Assembly: GCF_001425165.1 (NCBI RefSeq) | Contig: NZ_LMDU01000015.1 | Coordinates: forward strand, 124,001 to 188,000 | DNA length: 64,000 nucleotides | Source of the DNA: Pelomonas sp. Root405 | GTDB taxonomy: Bacteria > Pseudomonadota > Gammaproteobacteria > Burkholderiales > Burkholderiaceae_C | Direction: 5' to 3' | Shown here: one piece after another, positions 1 through 8,269 of the stretch | How the letters are laid out: each line of letters begins with the position of its first letter | How positions within the stretch are numbered: the first letter of the stretch is position 1 | Program-made: the position numbers and the translations under genes | The notes under the pieces: generated by a model | Seen by the model: the letters and a program-made list of their open reading frames with translations, nothing else | Databases searched by the model: none | Told to the model about the DNA's origin: nothing

Positions 1-330
1 GGCCGCGGCGATAGTGCGCACGGTGCGCGCAGCGTCCAGCAGCGACTCCAGCGAGATGTCATCCGAATAGGCAAACGCCGTCTTCTCGCCGGCCACGGCG
101 CGCACGCCCACGCCCTGGTCGATGCTGAAGGAGCCGCTCTTGACGATGCCCTCCTCCAGGCTCCAGCCCTCGGCGCGCGTGGTCTGGAAGTAGAGGTCGG
201 CATCGTCGACGCGGTGCTCGGTGATGACGCGCAGCGCCTGCGAGAGCGAGGCCTCGGTCAGGCCGAAGGGCTCCAGCAGTTGCGAGCGGGCGGTGGCCAG
301 GCGGGCCAGGGTGGGTTCGACGGCGATCAT
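1..330 (-). CDS. tldD: TldD metalloprotease homologue, N-terminal part
   Basis: Reading leftward from an ATG at 328-330, 110 codons stay open to the window edge. The product resembles the N terminus of TldD, with a helical start, a segment reading VDDADLYFQTTRAEGWSLEE, then GIVKSGSFSIDQGVGVRAV. TldD pairs with TldE/PmbA as a zinc-dependent protease that processes modified peptides such as microcin B17 and the CcdA antitoxin. The HExxH-containing C-terminal half lies outside the window, so catalytic residues cannot be checked. No neighbour explains its role here. Confidence 0.9.
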   Translation of the reverse strand, partial: MIAVEPTLARLATARSQLLEPFGLTEASLSQALRVITEHRVDDADLYFQTTRAEGWSLEEGIVKSGSFSIDQGVGVRAVAGEKTAFAYSDDISLESLLDAARTVRTIAAA

Positions 331-500
331 GGGGTCATTCTAGGAAGCGGCGGCGCGCCTGCCGCCAGCGACGACCACGCCGGCGCAGGGGCAATGACGA
401 AATGACCCCTTACAGCTCATCACAAGTTCGGCTCAACTAGGGATCGCAGGCCAGGGGGAGCCGCCGCGAGCATCCGCCGACAACTCGCTGGAGACCCTGC

Positions 501-1685
501 ATGAAGCCCCTGCTCGCCTCGCTTTCCCTGGCCATCGCCGCTGCCGCAACCAGCCCCGCCGCGGCGGCGACGCAAGTCGGCTCGGGCTACACACAGCCCG
601 TCTTCCTGACAGCACCGGTGGGCGACAGCCGCCTCTTCGTCGTCGAGAAGGGCGGGCTCATCAAGACGCAGCAGGGCTCGACCGTGTCCACCTGGCTCGA
701 CATCTCGACGCTGGTCGACACCGCCGGCGAGCGCGGGTTGCTGGGTCTGGCGTTTGATCCCGCCTTCTCCAGCAACGGCCGCTTCTACGTCGACTACATC
801 GACAAGACGACGTTGAACACCGTGGTCGCCAGCTACACCGTCAACTCGTCCGGCGCCGTCGACATGGCCAGCGCCAGGACGATCATCACGGTCGCCCAGC
901 CCGCCGGGCGCAACAACCACAAGGCCGGCTGGATTGGCTTCAGCGCCGCCGACCCGGGCAACCTCTACATCGCCACCGGCGACGGCGGCGGCAGCAACGA
1001 CCCGGACAACAACGCCCAGAACCTCGGCAGCAACCTGGGCAAGCTGCTCCGTGTCACGCCGGGTGCGGACGGCGGCTACACGGTCCCGGTGGACAACCCC
1101 TTCGTCGGTACGGCCGGCAACGACGAGATCTGGGCCTATGGCCTGCGCAACCCCTACCGCAACAGCTTCGACCGCCAGACGGGTGACCTCTGGATTGGCG
1201 ACGTGGGCCAGGGCGCGCGCGAGGAGGTCAACTTTGCGGCCGCCGCAGCGGGCCTGGGCCGCGGCGCCAACTACGGCTGGCGCCCGCGCGAAGGCAGCAT
1301 CGACAACCCGGGCGTGGGCGACCCCGCGCCGCCCAACCTGACCGAGCCCTTGTTTGACTATGGCCGCGACGTCGGCGGCACGGTCATCGGCGGCTATGTC
1401 TACTACGGCGCCGATGCGAGCCTGAACGGCAAATACGTCTTCGGCGATTTCGTCGAGGGCACGATCTGGAGCTACAGCAACGGCACCACCACGGCGATGG
1501 ACTCGCCTTTTGCCGGCTTCCAGCTGACCAGCTTCGGCGAGGGTGGCGACGGCTCCCTCTATGCGGTGGGCATCAACGGCAATATCTATTTGCTCGCCGC
1601 CGCCGTGCCGGAACCGACGTCCGCCCTGCTGCTGGCGCTTGGCCTGGCGGCCGGCGGTCTGCTCACTCGTCGCCGCCGCGCTTGA
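501..1685 (+). CDS. PQQ-dependent sugar dehydrogenase-like beta-propeller with PEP-CTERM anchor
   Basis: A 394-residue secreted protein. Residues 1-22 form a signal peptide ending in a run of alanines. The body is a glucose/sorbosone dehydrogenase propeller: it has GERGLLGLAFDP, an NHKAGWIGF segment in place of the usual catalytic NHxGG, and the hallmark GLRNPYRNSFDRQTGDLWIG. The C terminus is a classic PEP-CTERM tail: VPEP, a hydrophobic helix, then RRRRA. Such tails are processed by exosortase, so the protein is probably delivered to the surface or exopolysaccharide. A GGAG sequence 7 bases before the ATG supports the start. Its last 23 bases overlap the convergent rsmI 3' end. Substrate unknown; PQQ dependence is inferred from the family. 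Confidence 0.85.
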   Translation: MKPLLASLSLAIAAAATSPAAAATQVGSGYTQPVFLTAPVGDSRLFVVEKGGLIKTQQGSTVSTWLDISTLVDTAGERGLLGLAFDPAFSSNGRFYVDYIDKTTLNTVVASYTVNSSGAVDMASARTIITVAQPAGRNNHKAGWIGFSAADPGNLYIATGDGGGSNDPDNNAQNLGSNLGKLLRVTPGADGGYTVPVDNPFVGTAGNDEIWAYGLRNPYRNSFDRQTGDLWIGDVGQGAREEVNFAAAAAGLGRGANYGWRPREGSIDNPGVGDPAPPNLTEPLFDYGRDVGGTVIGGYVYYGADASLNGKYVFGDFVEGTIWSYSNGTTTAMDSPFAGFQLTSFGEGGDGSLYAVGINGNIYLLAAAVPEPTSALLLALGLAAGGLLTRRRRA

Positions 1686-2583
1686 GTGCCAGGCCGGCCT
1701 CGTAGAGCCGGTTGCGCGGCGCGCCGCTGATCTGCGCCGCCAGGGCCACCGCCTGTTTCAGCGGCAGCTCGGCCGCCAGCAGCGCCAGCACGCGCAGCGC
1801 CTCGCCCGGCAGCGCGTCGTCTGCGGCGGCCTGCGGCGCGCCGGCATGCAGCACCAGCACGAACTCGCCGCGCTGGCGCTGTGCGTCAGCCGTCAGCCAC
1901 GCCGGCAGCGTCGCCGCCTCGGCGGTGTGCACGGTCTCGAACTGCTTGGTCAGCTCGCGGCAAACCGTCACGCGCCGCTCGGGCGCCAGCTCGGCCAGCA
2001 GGGCGATCAGCTCGTTGATGCGGTGCGGCGCCTCGAACACGACCTGGCTCTGGCCTTCAACGCCCAGCAGCGCCTGCAGTGCCGTGCGGCGCTCCCCCGC
2101 CTTGGTCGGCAGGAAACCGGCAAACGCGAAGGCCGTGGCCGCCGTGTCGCCGGCCACGCTGAGCGCCGTCACCGCGCTGCTGGGCCCGGGCAGCGGCAGC
2201 ACGCGGTAGCCGGCCGCCGCAACCTGCTGCACCAGCACGGCGCCGGGGTCGGAGATGGCCGGCGTGCCGGCGTCCGACGCATAGGCCACACGTTCGCCCG
2301 CTGCCAGGCGCGCGATGACGGTTGCACTGCCCTCGCGCTCGTTGTGCTGGTGCAGCGCGATCAGCGGCTTGTGCAGGCCGAGATGGCGCAGCAAGCCGCC
2401 GCCCTGGCGCGTGTCCTCGCAGGCGAGCGCGTCGACCAGGCCCAGGCAATGGATGGCGCGCAGGCTCAGATCGGCGAGGTTGCCGATGGGCGTGGCGACG
2501 ACATAGAGCGTGGCGGCCGGATACTGCTGGCCACCGGCCGCGGCTTGCGCGGCTTGGCGAAGCGCAGAGGCATCAATGTTCAA
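1663..2583 (-). CDS. rsmI: 16S rRNA 2'-O-methyltransferase RsmI (C1402)
   Basis: RsmI methylates the ribose of C1402 in 16S rRNA using SAM. The 306-residue product has the tetrapyrrole-methylase-type fold: LYVVATPIGNLADLS at about residues 26-40, ACEDTRQGGGLLRHLG, and SDAGTPAISDPG. No ATG or GTG lies between the upstream boundary and the conserved core, so the start appears to be TTG at 2581-2583. That makes its 5' end overlap the divergent yraN by 8 bases. The 3' end overlaps the PEP-CTERM gene by 23 bases. The rsmI/yraN/diaA/dolP neighbourhood is the same as in E. coli, but lpoA is absent. Confidence 0.95.
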   Translation of the reverse strand: MNIDASALRQAAQAAAGGQQYPAATLYVVATPIGNLADLSLRAIHCLGLVDALACEDTRQGGGLLRHLGLHKPLIALHQHNEREGSATVIARLAAGERVAYASDAGTPAISDPGAVLVQQVAAAGYRVLPLPGPSSAVTALSVAGDTAATAFAFAGFLPTKAGERRTALQALLGVEGQSQVVFEAPHRINELIALLAELAPERRVTVCRELTKQFETVHTAEAATLPAWLTADAQRQRGEFVLVLHAGAPQAAADDALPGEALRVLALLAAELPLKQAVALAAQISGAPRNRLYEAGLALKRGGDE

Positions 2584-2971
2584 GTGGGGCTCTCGTTCTT
2601 CAAAACCCGACCGGGCCGAGGTCGGCCTGGCGGGCGAGGACGCGGCGCTCGCGCATTTGCAGCGCGCGGGCTTGGCGTTGCTGGAGCGGAATTATCGAGT
2701 CGCCGCCGGTCCCGCGCGCCGCGCCGGTGAGGTCGACCTCATCATGCGCGCGCCCGACGGCACGCTGGTCTTCGTCGAGGTGCGCGCGCGGGCCGGCATG
2801 TCGCACGGCGGCGCGGCGGCCAGCGTCACGCTCAGGAAACAGCAGCGCCTGATCTACGCCGCCCAGCACTATCTGCTGCGCCATGCCAGCCCGCCGCCCT
2901 GCCGCTTCGACGTGGTCGCGCTCGATGGAGATCAGCTGACTTGGCTGCAAGGGGCCTTCGATGCGGGTTGA
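2576..2971 (+). CDS. yraN: YraN family (UPF0102) putative endonuclease-fold protein
   Basis: A 131-residue protein of the UPF0102/YraN family. The hallmark is a PD-(D/E)xK-like nuclease core: GEVDLIMRAPDGTLVFVEVRAR, about residues 51-72. Family members are predicted DNA/RNA nucleases of uncertain role. I chose the ATG at 2576, which follows rsmI's divergent start so closely that the two reading frames overlap by 8 bases; a longer in-frame extension to 2510 would run through rsmI and is unlikely. The gene is followed by a dispersed repeat and then diaA, keeping the yraN-diaA-dolP order. Confidence 0.9.
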   Translation: MFKWGSRSSKPDRAEVGLAGEDAALAHLQRAGLALLERNYRVAAGPARRAGEVDLIMRAPDGTLVFVEVRARAGMSHGGAAASVTLRKQQRLIYAAQHYLLRHASPPPCRFDVVALDGDQLTWLQGAFDAG

Positions 2972-2977
2972 CATGGC

Positions 2978-3099
2978 GCCCCTCGCCCAAGGCGTTACCT
3001 TGGTCGGTCCCCCTGGGGGACGGCGATGCTCGCGTCGTTGAGCCACGCGCACATCGCCAGGACGGGCCGGCTTGGGAGCGGCCCGGCGCTCGGCCCGCG
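2978..3099. repeat. Dispersed structured intergenic repeat, copy 1
   Basis: This stretch between yraN and diaA reads GCCCCTCGCC, then GGTCGGTCCCCCTGGGGGAC, GGCGATGCT and GGGCCGGCTTGGGAGCGGCC, ending in GGCGCTCGGCCCGC. The same blocks occur in the same order at 48936-49076, and in reverse complement at 43202-43340 and 59200-59334. It starts 7 bases after the yraN stop. It contains the perfect palindrome GTCCCCCTGGGGGAC and a GC-rich arm, so it could fold as RNA. No coding function is supported. Confidence 0.85.
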
Positions 3100-3122
3100 A
3101 CGCTGACTATGATCGCCGCCCA

Positions 3123-3701
3123 ATGATCGAGCAACGCATCCAGCAGCAATTCTTCGAGAGCGCCGACCTGCTCTACCAAGCCGCCGAGCAACTGGCGCGC
3201 CCCTTGGCGATGGCCGCGCAGATGGTGGTGGACGCCATCACCGGCGGCAACCGCATCCTGTGCGCCGGCCAGGGGCTGGCCAGCATGGAAGCCGACTACC
3301 TGGCGGCGCGCCTGGCCGGTCGCTTCGAACAGGAGAGGCCCGGCCTGGCGGCCTGGAGCCTGGCTGCGCAGACCCGTGAAGCTGCCGGCCTGGACCTGAC
3401 GCGCCTGCTGCAGGCCCATGGCCACCCGGGCGACGTGCTGGTGATGATCGAGCCGCTGCGCGAGCAGCGCGACGCCTGGCAACCCGTACTGGCGGCGGCG
3501 CATGCGCAGGAGATGAGCATCATCGCGCTGACGGCCCAGCCGGCCGGCGCGGCTGATGAGTGGCGCGGCGTGCTGCTGGACACCGATATTCAGATCCGCG
3601 TCAGCCACGGCCGAGAGCCGCGCGTTGTCGAAGCACAGCGCGTGCTGCTGCATGCGCTGGCCGACGCTGTCGACCTGCAACTGCTGGGCAGCGATGAGTA
3701 A
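3123..3701 (+). CDS. diaA: SIS-domain protein DiaA (GmhA-like)
   Basis: A 192-residue sugar-isomerase (SIS) domain protein of the DiaA/GmhA type. It begins MIEQRIQQQFFESADLLYQA, followed by an SIS core with GGNRILCAGQGLASMEADYL, and VLVMIEPLREQ in place of the usual GISTSGNS-like phosphosugar loop. DiaA is a tetramer that binds DnaA and promotes timely replication initiation; GmhA makes heptose-7-phosphate. I favour DiaA because of the yraN and dolP neighbours and the degenerate phosphosugar-binding loop. A start at 3072 would read through the end of the repeat and lacks family support, so 3123 was preferred. dolP follows 19 bases later. Confidence 0.85.
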   Translation: MIEQRIQQQFFESADLLYQAAEQLARPLAMAAQMVVDAITGGNRILCAGQGLASMEADYLAARLAGRFEQERPGLAAWSLAAQTREAAGLDLTRLLQAHGHPGDVLVMIEPLREQRDAWQPVLAAAHAQEMSIIALTAQPAGAADEWRGVLLDTDIQIRVSHGREPRVVEAQRVLLHALADAVDLQLLGSDE

Positions 3702-3720
3702 ACCTTTTGGAACCCCGACG

Positions 3721-4332
3721 ATGAAAAAATTCTCCCTGACCCTGGCTGCCGCCGTTCTCGCCAGCACGCTTGCCACCGGCTGCGCACCGCTGCTGATCGG
3801 CGGTGCGATGGTGGGTGGGGTCAACGTCGCCACCGACCGCCGCACCTCGGCCACGCAGCTCGAAGACGAGACCATCGAGATCAAGGCCGGCGCGCGCATC
3901 CGCGAGCAGCTCGGCGACCGCGTCCACATCAACGTCAACAGCTACAACCGCGTCGCCCTGATCACCGGCGAGGCCCGCAACGAAGCCGACCATGCGGCGG
4001 TGGAGCGCATCGTCGCTGGCGTCGAGAACGTGACGAAGGTGTTGAACGAGGTGGGCGTGACGATGCACAGCTCGCTGAGCGGGCGCTCCAACGACGTCGT
4101 CATCCAGGGCAAGGTCAAGGCCAAGCTGATCGACGCGCGCGACCTGCTGAGCAACGCCTTCTACGTCGTCGTCGAGCGCGGCACCGTCCACCTGATGGGC
4201 CGCGTGACCGAACGCGAGGCCGACCGGGCGACCGACATCGCGCGCGGCGTCGGCGGCGTCAGGAAGGTCGTCCGGGCCTTCGAGATCATCAGCGAGGAAG
4301 AACTCGCGCGGATCACGCCGAAGAAGTCGTGA
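3721..4332 (+). CDS. dolP: Outer-membrane BON-domain lipoprotein DolP (YraP)
   Basis: A 203-residue lipoprotein. The signal MKKFSLTLAAAVLASTLATGC ends in a lipobox with Cys21. Two BON domains follow, roughly residues 50-115 and 125-195, with typical phrases VALITGEARNEADHAAVERI and VHLMGRVTEREADRATDIAR. DolP supports outer-membrane integrity, and in E. coli it is linked to amidase control and the BAM complex. It directly follows diaA as in many proteobacteria, and is probably cotranscribed with it. Confidence 0.93.
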   Translation: MKKFSLTLAAAVLASTLATGCAPLLIGGAMVGGVNVATDRRTSATQLEDETIEIKAGARIREQLGDRVHINVNSYNRVALITGEARNEADHAAVERIVAGVENVTKVLNEVGVTMHSSLSGRSNDVVIQGKVKAKLIDARDLLSNAFYVVVERGTVHLMGRVTEREADRATDIARGVGGVRKVVRAFEIISEEELARITPKKS

Positions 4333-4383
4333 TCGTGTGAGCCGCTCGCCCGGCGCCGAGGCGCTGGGCGGTGTTTCAAGCGC

Positions 4384-5274
4384 TCAAAGACGCTTGATCA
4401 GCGACGACGTGTCCCAGCGGTTGCCGCCCTGGGCCTGCACGTCGGCATAGAACTGGTCCACCAGTGCCGTCACCGGCAGGCGCGATCCATTGCGGCGGGC
4501 CTCGTCGAGCACCAGGCCCAGATCCTTGCGCATCCAGTCCACCGCGAAGCCGAAGTCGAACTTGTCTTCGACCATGGTCTTGCCGCGGTTGTCCATTTGC
4601 CAGCTCTGGGCCGCGCCCTTGCCGATGACGTCCAGCACCTGGGCCATGTCCAGGCCCGCGTTCTGCCCGAAGCGCACCGCCTCGGACAGGCCCTGGACGA
4701 TGCCGGCGATGCAGATCTGGTTGACCATCTTGGCCAGCTGGCCAGAGCCCGGGCCACCCAGCAGCGTCACGGCCTTGGCAAAGGCCAGGGCCACGGGCTT
4801 CATGGTGTCGAAGGCTGCGGCGTCGCCGCCGCACATCACGGTCAGGGCGCCGTTCACCGCGCCCGCTTGGCCGCCAGAGACCGGCGCATCGATGAAGGCG
4901 ATGCCGCGCTTCTCGCCTTGAGCCTGCAGTTCGCGGGCGATGGCGGCCGAGGCCGTCGTGTGGTCCACGAGGATGGCCCCCGACGTCATGCCGGCAAAGG
5001 CGCCGCTGTCGCCGAGCACGACGGAGCGCAGGTCGTCGTCATTGCCGACGCAGCAAAACACGAACTCGGCCCCCTGCGCCGCCGCGGCCGGCGTCGCGGC
5101 GAAGGCGCCGCCATAGGTCTGCACCCAGGCCTCGGCCTTGGCCGGCGTGCGGTTGTAGACGGTGACCTGGTGACCTGCCCGCGCGAGGTGGCCCGCCATG
5201 GGGTGGCCCATGACGCCTAGGCCCAGGAAGGCGACGCGACGCGGGGGAAATGGGTCGTAGGTGCGGGTGTTCAT
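4384..5274 (-). CDS. 3-hydroxyisobutyrate / 2-hydroxy-3-oxopropionate dehydrogenase family protein
   Basis: A 296-residue NAD(P)-dependent beta-hydroxyacid dehydrogenase. The N-terminal Rossmann motif is VAFLGLGVMGHPMAGHLARA; the family signature DAPVSGGQAGAVNGALTVMC and the catalytic-lysine segment GSGQLAKMVNQ are intact. Members reduce tartronate semialdehyde (GarR/GlxR) or oxidise 3-hydroxyisobutyrate (MmsB); the sequence alone does not decide between them. The ATG at 5272-5274 lies two bases after the pilU stop, so it is probably translated from the same transcript. That placement does not suggest a metabolic partner. Confidence 0.88.
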   Translation of the reverse strand: MNTRTYDPFPPRRVAFLGLGVMGHPMAGHLARAGHQVTVYNRTPAKAEAWVQTYGGAFAATPAAAAQGAEFVFCCVGNDDDLRSVVLGDSGAFAGMTSGAILVDHTTASAAIARELQAQGEKRGIAFIDAPVSGGQAGAVNGALTVMCGGDAAAFDTMKPVALAFAKAVTLLGGPGSGQLAKMVNQICIAGIVQGLSEAVRFGQNAGLDMAQVLDVIGKGAAQSWQMDNRGKTMVEDKFDFGFAVDWMRKDLGLVLDEARRNGSRLPVTALVDQFYADVQAQGGNRWDTSSLIKRL

Positions 5275-5276
5275 GC

Positions 5277-6413
5277 TCACAGGATGGTCAGGTGTTCGGT
5301 GCCGGTCGAAAGATCGCCGGAACGGGCGCGCTCGCTGTTGAGCTTGATCTGCAGGCGCAGGTCGTTGACCGAGTCGGCGTTGCGCAGCGCGTCTTCGTAG
5401 GTGACCTTGCCGGCCTCGTAGAGGTCGAACAGCGCCTGGTCGAAAGTCTGCATGCCCTGCTCGCGCGAGCGTTTCATCAGCTCCTTGATCTCGCTGATCT
5501 CGCCCTTGAAGATGAGGTCGGAGATCAGCGGTGAGTTCAGCAGGATCTCGACGGCGGCGACGCGGCCCTTGCCTTCGCGACGCGGCAGCAGGCGCTGGCT
5601 GACCAGTGCGCGCAGGTTCAGCGACAGGTCCATCAGCAACTGCTGGCGGCGGTCTTCCGGGAAGAAGTTGATGATGCGGTCCAGCGCCTGGTTGGCGCTG
5701 TTGGCGTGCAGCGTGGCCATGCAAAGGTGACCGGTCTCTGCGAAGGCGACGGCATGCTCCATGGTCTCGCGGTCGCGCAGCTCGCCCATCAGGATGACGT
5801 CGGGCGCCTGGCGCAGCGAGTTCTTCAGCGCGGCCTCCCAGCTGTCGGTGTCCAGGCCCAGCTCGCGCTGCGTGACGATGCAGTTCTTGTGCGGGTGCAC
5901 GAACTCGATCGGGTCCTCGATGGTCACGATGTGGCCATAGGTCGTCTCGTTGCGCTCATCGATCATCGCGGCCAGTGAGGTGCTCTTGCCCGAGCCGGTC
6001 GCGCCCACGACGATGACCAGGCCGCGCTTGTGTTGCACCACCTCGCGCAGCACGACGGGCAAGTCCAGCGAGGTGATGGTCGGCAGCGTGGACGGGATCG
6101 TCCGCAGCACCAAGCCGACCTGGCTCTGCTGGATGAAGGCGTTGACGCGGAAACGCCCGACGCCGTGAGGCGAGATCGCGAAGTTGCACTCCTTGGTGCG
6201 TTCGAACTCGGCCGCCTGCTTGTCGTTCATGATGGCCCGCGCCAGCTGCAGCGTGTGCTGGCCCGTCAGCGGCTGGGGCGACACCTTGGTCAGCTTGCCA
6301 TCCACCTTGATGGCCGGCGGGAACTCGGCCGTCAGGAAGAGGTCGGAGCCCTTGCGCGACAGCATCAGCCGCAGCAGGTCGTTGATGAATTTGGAGGCCT
6401 GATCGCGTTCCAT
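5277..6413 (-). CDS. pilU: Type IV pilus retraction ATPase PilU
   Basis: A 378-residue secretion ATPase of the PilT/PilU family that works with PilT in pilus retraction and twitching motility. Visible are Walker A GATGSGKST, the Asp box around TIEDPIEFVH, and the His box HLCMATLHANSANQALDRII followed by NFFPEDRRQQL, which is more PilU- than PilT-like. The ATG at 6411-6413 (MERDQASKFINDLLRLMLSR) matches family N termini better than the upstream candidate. It lies downstream of pilT, separated by a 107-bp gap that carries a long inverted repeat. Confidence 0.95.
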   Translation of the reverse strand: MERDQASKFINDLLRLMLSRKGSDLFLTAEFPPAIKVDGKLTKVSPQPLTGQHTLQLARAIMNDKQAAEFERTKECNFAISPHGVGRFRVNAFIQQSQVGLVLRTIPSTLPTITSLDLPVVLREVVQHKRGLVIVVGATGSGKSTSLAAMIDERNETTYGHIVTIEDPIEFVHPHKNCIVTQRELGLDTDSWEAALKNSLRQAPDVILMGELRDRETMEHAVAFAETGHLCMATLHANSANQALDRIINFFPEDRRQQLLMDLSLNLRALVSQRLLPRREGKGRVAAVEILLNSPLISDLIFKGEISEIKELMKRSREQGMQTFDQALFDLYEAGKVTYEDALRNADSVNDLRLQIKLNSERARSGDLSTGTEHLTIL

Positions 6414-6429
6414 ATGGGTCCTAGGAAAT

Positions 6430-6504
6430 GCAACCACAGAGGCACAGAGACACAGAGAAAGCAGCCATGCGCATTCCTCCGTGTCTCTGTGCCTCTATGG
6501 TTGC
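6430..6504. repeat. 24-bp inverted repeat between pilU and pilT
   Basis: The left arm at 6430-6453 (GCAACCACAGAGGCACAGAG then ACAC) pairs with the right arm at 6481-6504 with one mismatch, around a 27-base loop. CACAGAGGCACAGAGACACAG-type sequences are unusually AT-rich and purine-biased for this genome and resemble a repeat I have seen in unrelated bacterial genomes. It fills most of the pilU-pilT gap and could fold in the transcript, either attenuating pilU or marking a mobile hairpin. It lacks a clear U-tract for either strand, so a terminator role is uncertain. Confidence 0.85.
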
Positions 6505-6520
6505 TTTTGTATTGGGTGAA

Positions 6521-7564
6521 TCAGCCCGGGAAGTTTTCCGGGAACTTGGCCTTGGACCGCGCTTCAGCGGGAGAAATGATGTTGCGGCGGACCAGGTCGG
6601 TCAGGTTCTGGTCCAGCGTCTGCATGCCCTGGCTGTTGCCCGTCTGGATCGACGAGTACATCTGGGCGACCTTGTTCTCGCGAATGAGATTTCGGATGGC
6701 CGACGTGCCCAGCATGATCTCGTGCGCAGCGACGCGGCCGGTACCGTCCTTGAGCTTGCACAAACTCTGCGAGATAACCGCGACCAGCGACTCGGACACC
6801 ATCGCCCGCACCATCTCCTTTTCGGCCGCAGGGAAGACGTCGACGATGCGGTCCACTGTCTTGGCGGCCGACGAGGTGTGCAGCGTGCCGAACACCAGGT
6901 GACCCGTCTCCGCCGCCGTCAGCGCCAGGCGGATGGTTTCCAGGTCGCGCATTTCGCCCACCAGCACGCAGTCCGGGTCCTCGCGCAGCGCCGAGCGCAG
7001 TGCGTTCGCGAACGAGTGCGTGTGCGGGCCGACCTCGCGCTGGTTGATCAGGCTCTTCTTGCTTTCATGCACGAACTCGATCGGGTCCTCGATGGTGAGG
7101 ATGTGGCCGTACTCGTTCTCGTTGAGGTGGTTGACCATGGCGGCCAGCGTCGTGCTCTTGCCGGAGCCGGTCGGGCCGGTCACCAGCACCATGCCGCGCG
7201 GCTTCAGCGCCAGATCGCCGAAGACCTTGGGCGCGGCCAGTTGCTCCAGCGACAGGATCTTGCTCGGGATGGTCCGGAACACGGCGCCGGCGCCCCGGTT
7301 CTGGTTGAAGGCGTTGACGCGGAACCGCGCCAGGCCCTGGATCTCGAACGAAAAGTCAACCTCCAGCGTCTCCTCGTACACCTTGCGCTGCGAGTCGTTC
7401 ATGATGTCGTAGACCATGTCGTGGACCGCGCGGTGGTCCAGGGCCTCGACATTGATGCGGCGGACGTCGCCATGCACCCGGATCATGGGTGGCAGCCCAG
7501 CCGAGAGGTGCAGGTCCGACGCCTTGTTCTTGACCGAAAATGCCAGCAGCTGGGTGATGTCCAT
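6521..7564 (-). CDS. pilT: Type IV pilus retraction ATPase PilT
   Basis: A 347-residue hexameric ATPase that powers pilus retraction. It starts MDITQLLAFSVKNKASDLHL, the conserved PilT N terminus. Walker A is GPTGSGKST, followed by TIEDPIEFVHESKKSLINQR, the Walker B region CVLVGEMRDLETI and the His box HLVFGTLHTSSAAKTVDRIV. The C-terminal AIRNLIRENK segment is the PilT AIRNLIRE motif needed for retraction. It is divergent from yggS with 27 bases between starts, a common arrangement in proteobacteria. pilU follows. Confidence 0.97.
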   Translation of the reverse strand: MDITQLLAFSVKNKASDLHLSAGLPPMIRVHGDVRRINVEALDHRAVHDMVYDIMNDSQRKVYEETLEVDFSFEIQGLARFRVNAFNQNRGAGAVFRTIPSKILSLEQLAAPKVFGDLALKPRGMVLVTGPTGSGKSTTLAAMVNHLNENEYGHILTIEDPIEFVHESKKSLINQREVGPHTHSFANALRSALREDPDCVLVGEMRDLETIRLALTAAETGHLVFGTLHTSSAAKTVDRIVDVFPAAEKEMVRAMVSESLVAVISQSLCKLKDGTGRVAAHEIMLGTSAIRNLIRENKVAQMYSSIQTGNSQGMQTLDQNLTDLVRRNIISPAEARSKAKFPENFPG

Positions 7565-7591
7565 GATGTTCCGTGGGAAGCTCGGACCATT

Positions 7592-8269
7592 ATGGCCATC
7601 TCGGATTCCCTGCAAGCCGTCAAAAACCGCATCGCTGCGGCATGTGTCGCAACCGGACGCGCGCCCGATGCGGTGCAACTGCTGGTCGTCAGCAAGACCT
7701 TCCCTGCCTCGGCCGTGCGCGACGCCTTCGCCGCCGGTGCGCGCGCCTTTGGCGAGAACTATGTGCAGGAAGGCCTGTCCAAGGTGGACGAGCTGGCCGA
7801 CCTGCGCGGCCAGATCGAGTGGCACCTGATCGGCCCGCTGCAGTCCAACAAGACCAAGCCCGTTGCCGAACATTTCGACTGGGTGCACAGCGTGGACCGC
7901 CTGAAGATCGCGCAGCGCCTGTCCGAACAGCGCCCGCCGCAACTGCCGCCGCTCAACATCTGCCTGCAGGTGAACATCAGTGGTGAAGCCAGCAAGAGCG
8001 GCCTGGCACCGGCCGACGTCGCTACGCTGGCCGCCCAGGTCTGCGCCTTGCCGCGGTTGAGGTTGCGCGGCCTGATGGCCGTGCCGGAACCCGGCCCCGA
8101 TGCGCTGGTTCAGCATCAAGCCATGGCAGCACTGTTCGAGACTCTGAGAAACGCCGGACTCGCCCCAGACACGCTGTCGCTGGGCATGAGCGCCGATCTT
8201 GAAGACGCCATTGCCGCCGGCTCGACGATGGTGCGCGTCGGCAGCGCCATCTTCGGAGCGCGCGGATGA
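7592..8269 (+). CDS. yggS: YggS/PROSC-family PLP-binding homeostasis protein
   Basis: A 225-residue single-domain alanine-racemase-like barrel that binds pyridoxal phosphate without known catalysis and buffers B6 vitamers. The PLP lysine sits in LLVVSKTFP near residue 35. Other signatures are FGENYVQEGLSKV, WHLIGPLQSNKTK, VNISGEASKSG, and the C-terminal LSLGMSADLEDAIAAGSTMV followed by RVGSAIFGAR. The ATG at 7592 was chosen because it begins the family-conserved region. Its last 4 bases overlap the start of the following cytochrome gene. Confidence 0.95.
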   Translation: MAISDSLQAVKNRIAAACVATGRAPDAVQLLVVSKTFPASAVRDAFAAGARAFGENYVQEGLSKVDELADLRGQIEWHLIGPLQSNKTKPVAEHFDWVHSVDRLKIAQRLSEQRPPQLPPLNICLQVNISGEASKSGLAPADVATLAAQVCALPRLRLRGLMAVPEPGPDALVQHQAMAALFETLRNAGLAPDTLSLGMSADLEDAIAAGSTMVRVGSAIFGARG

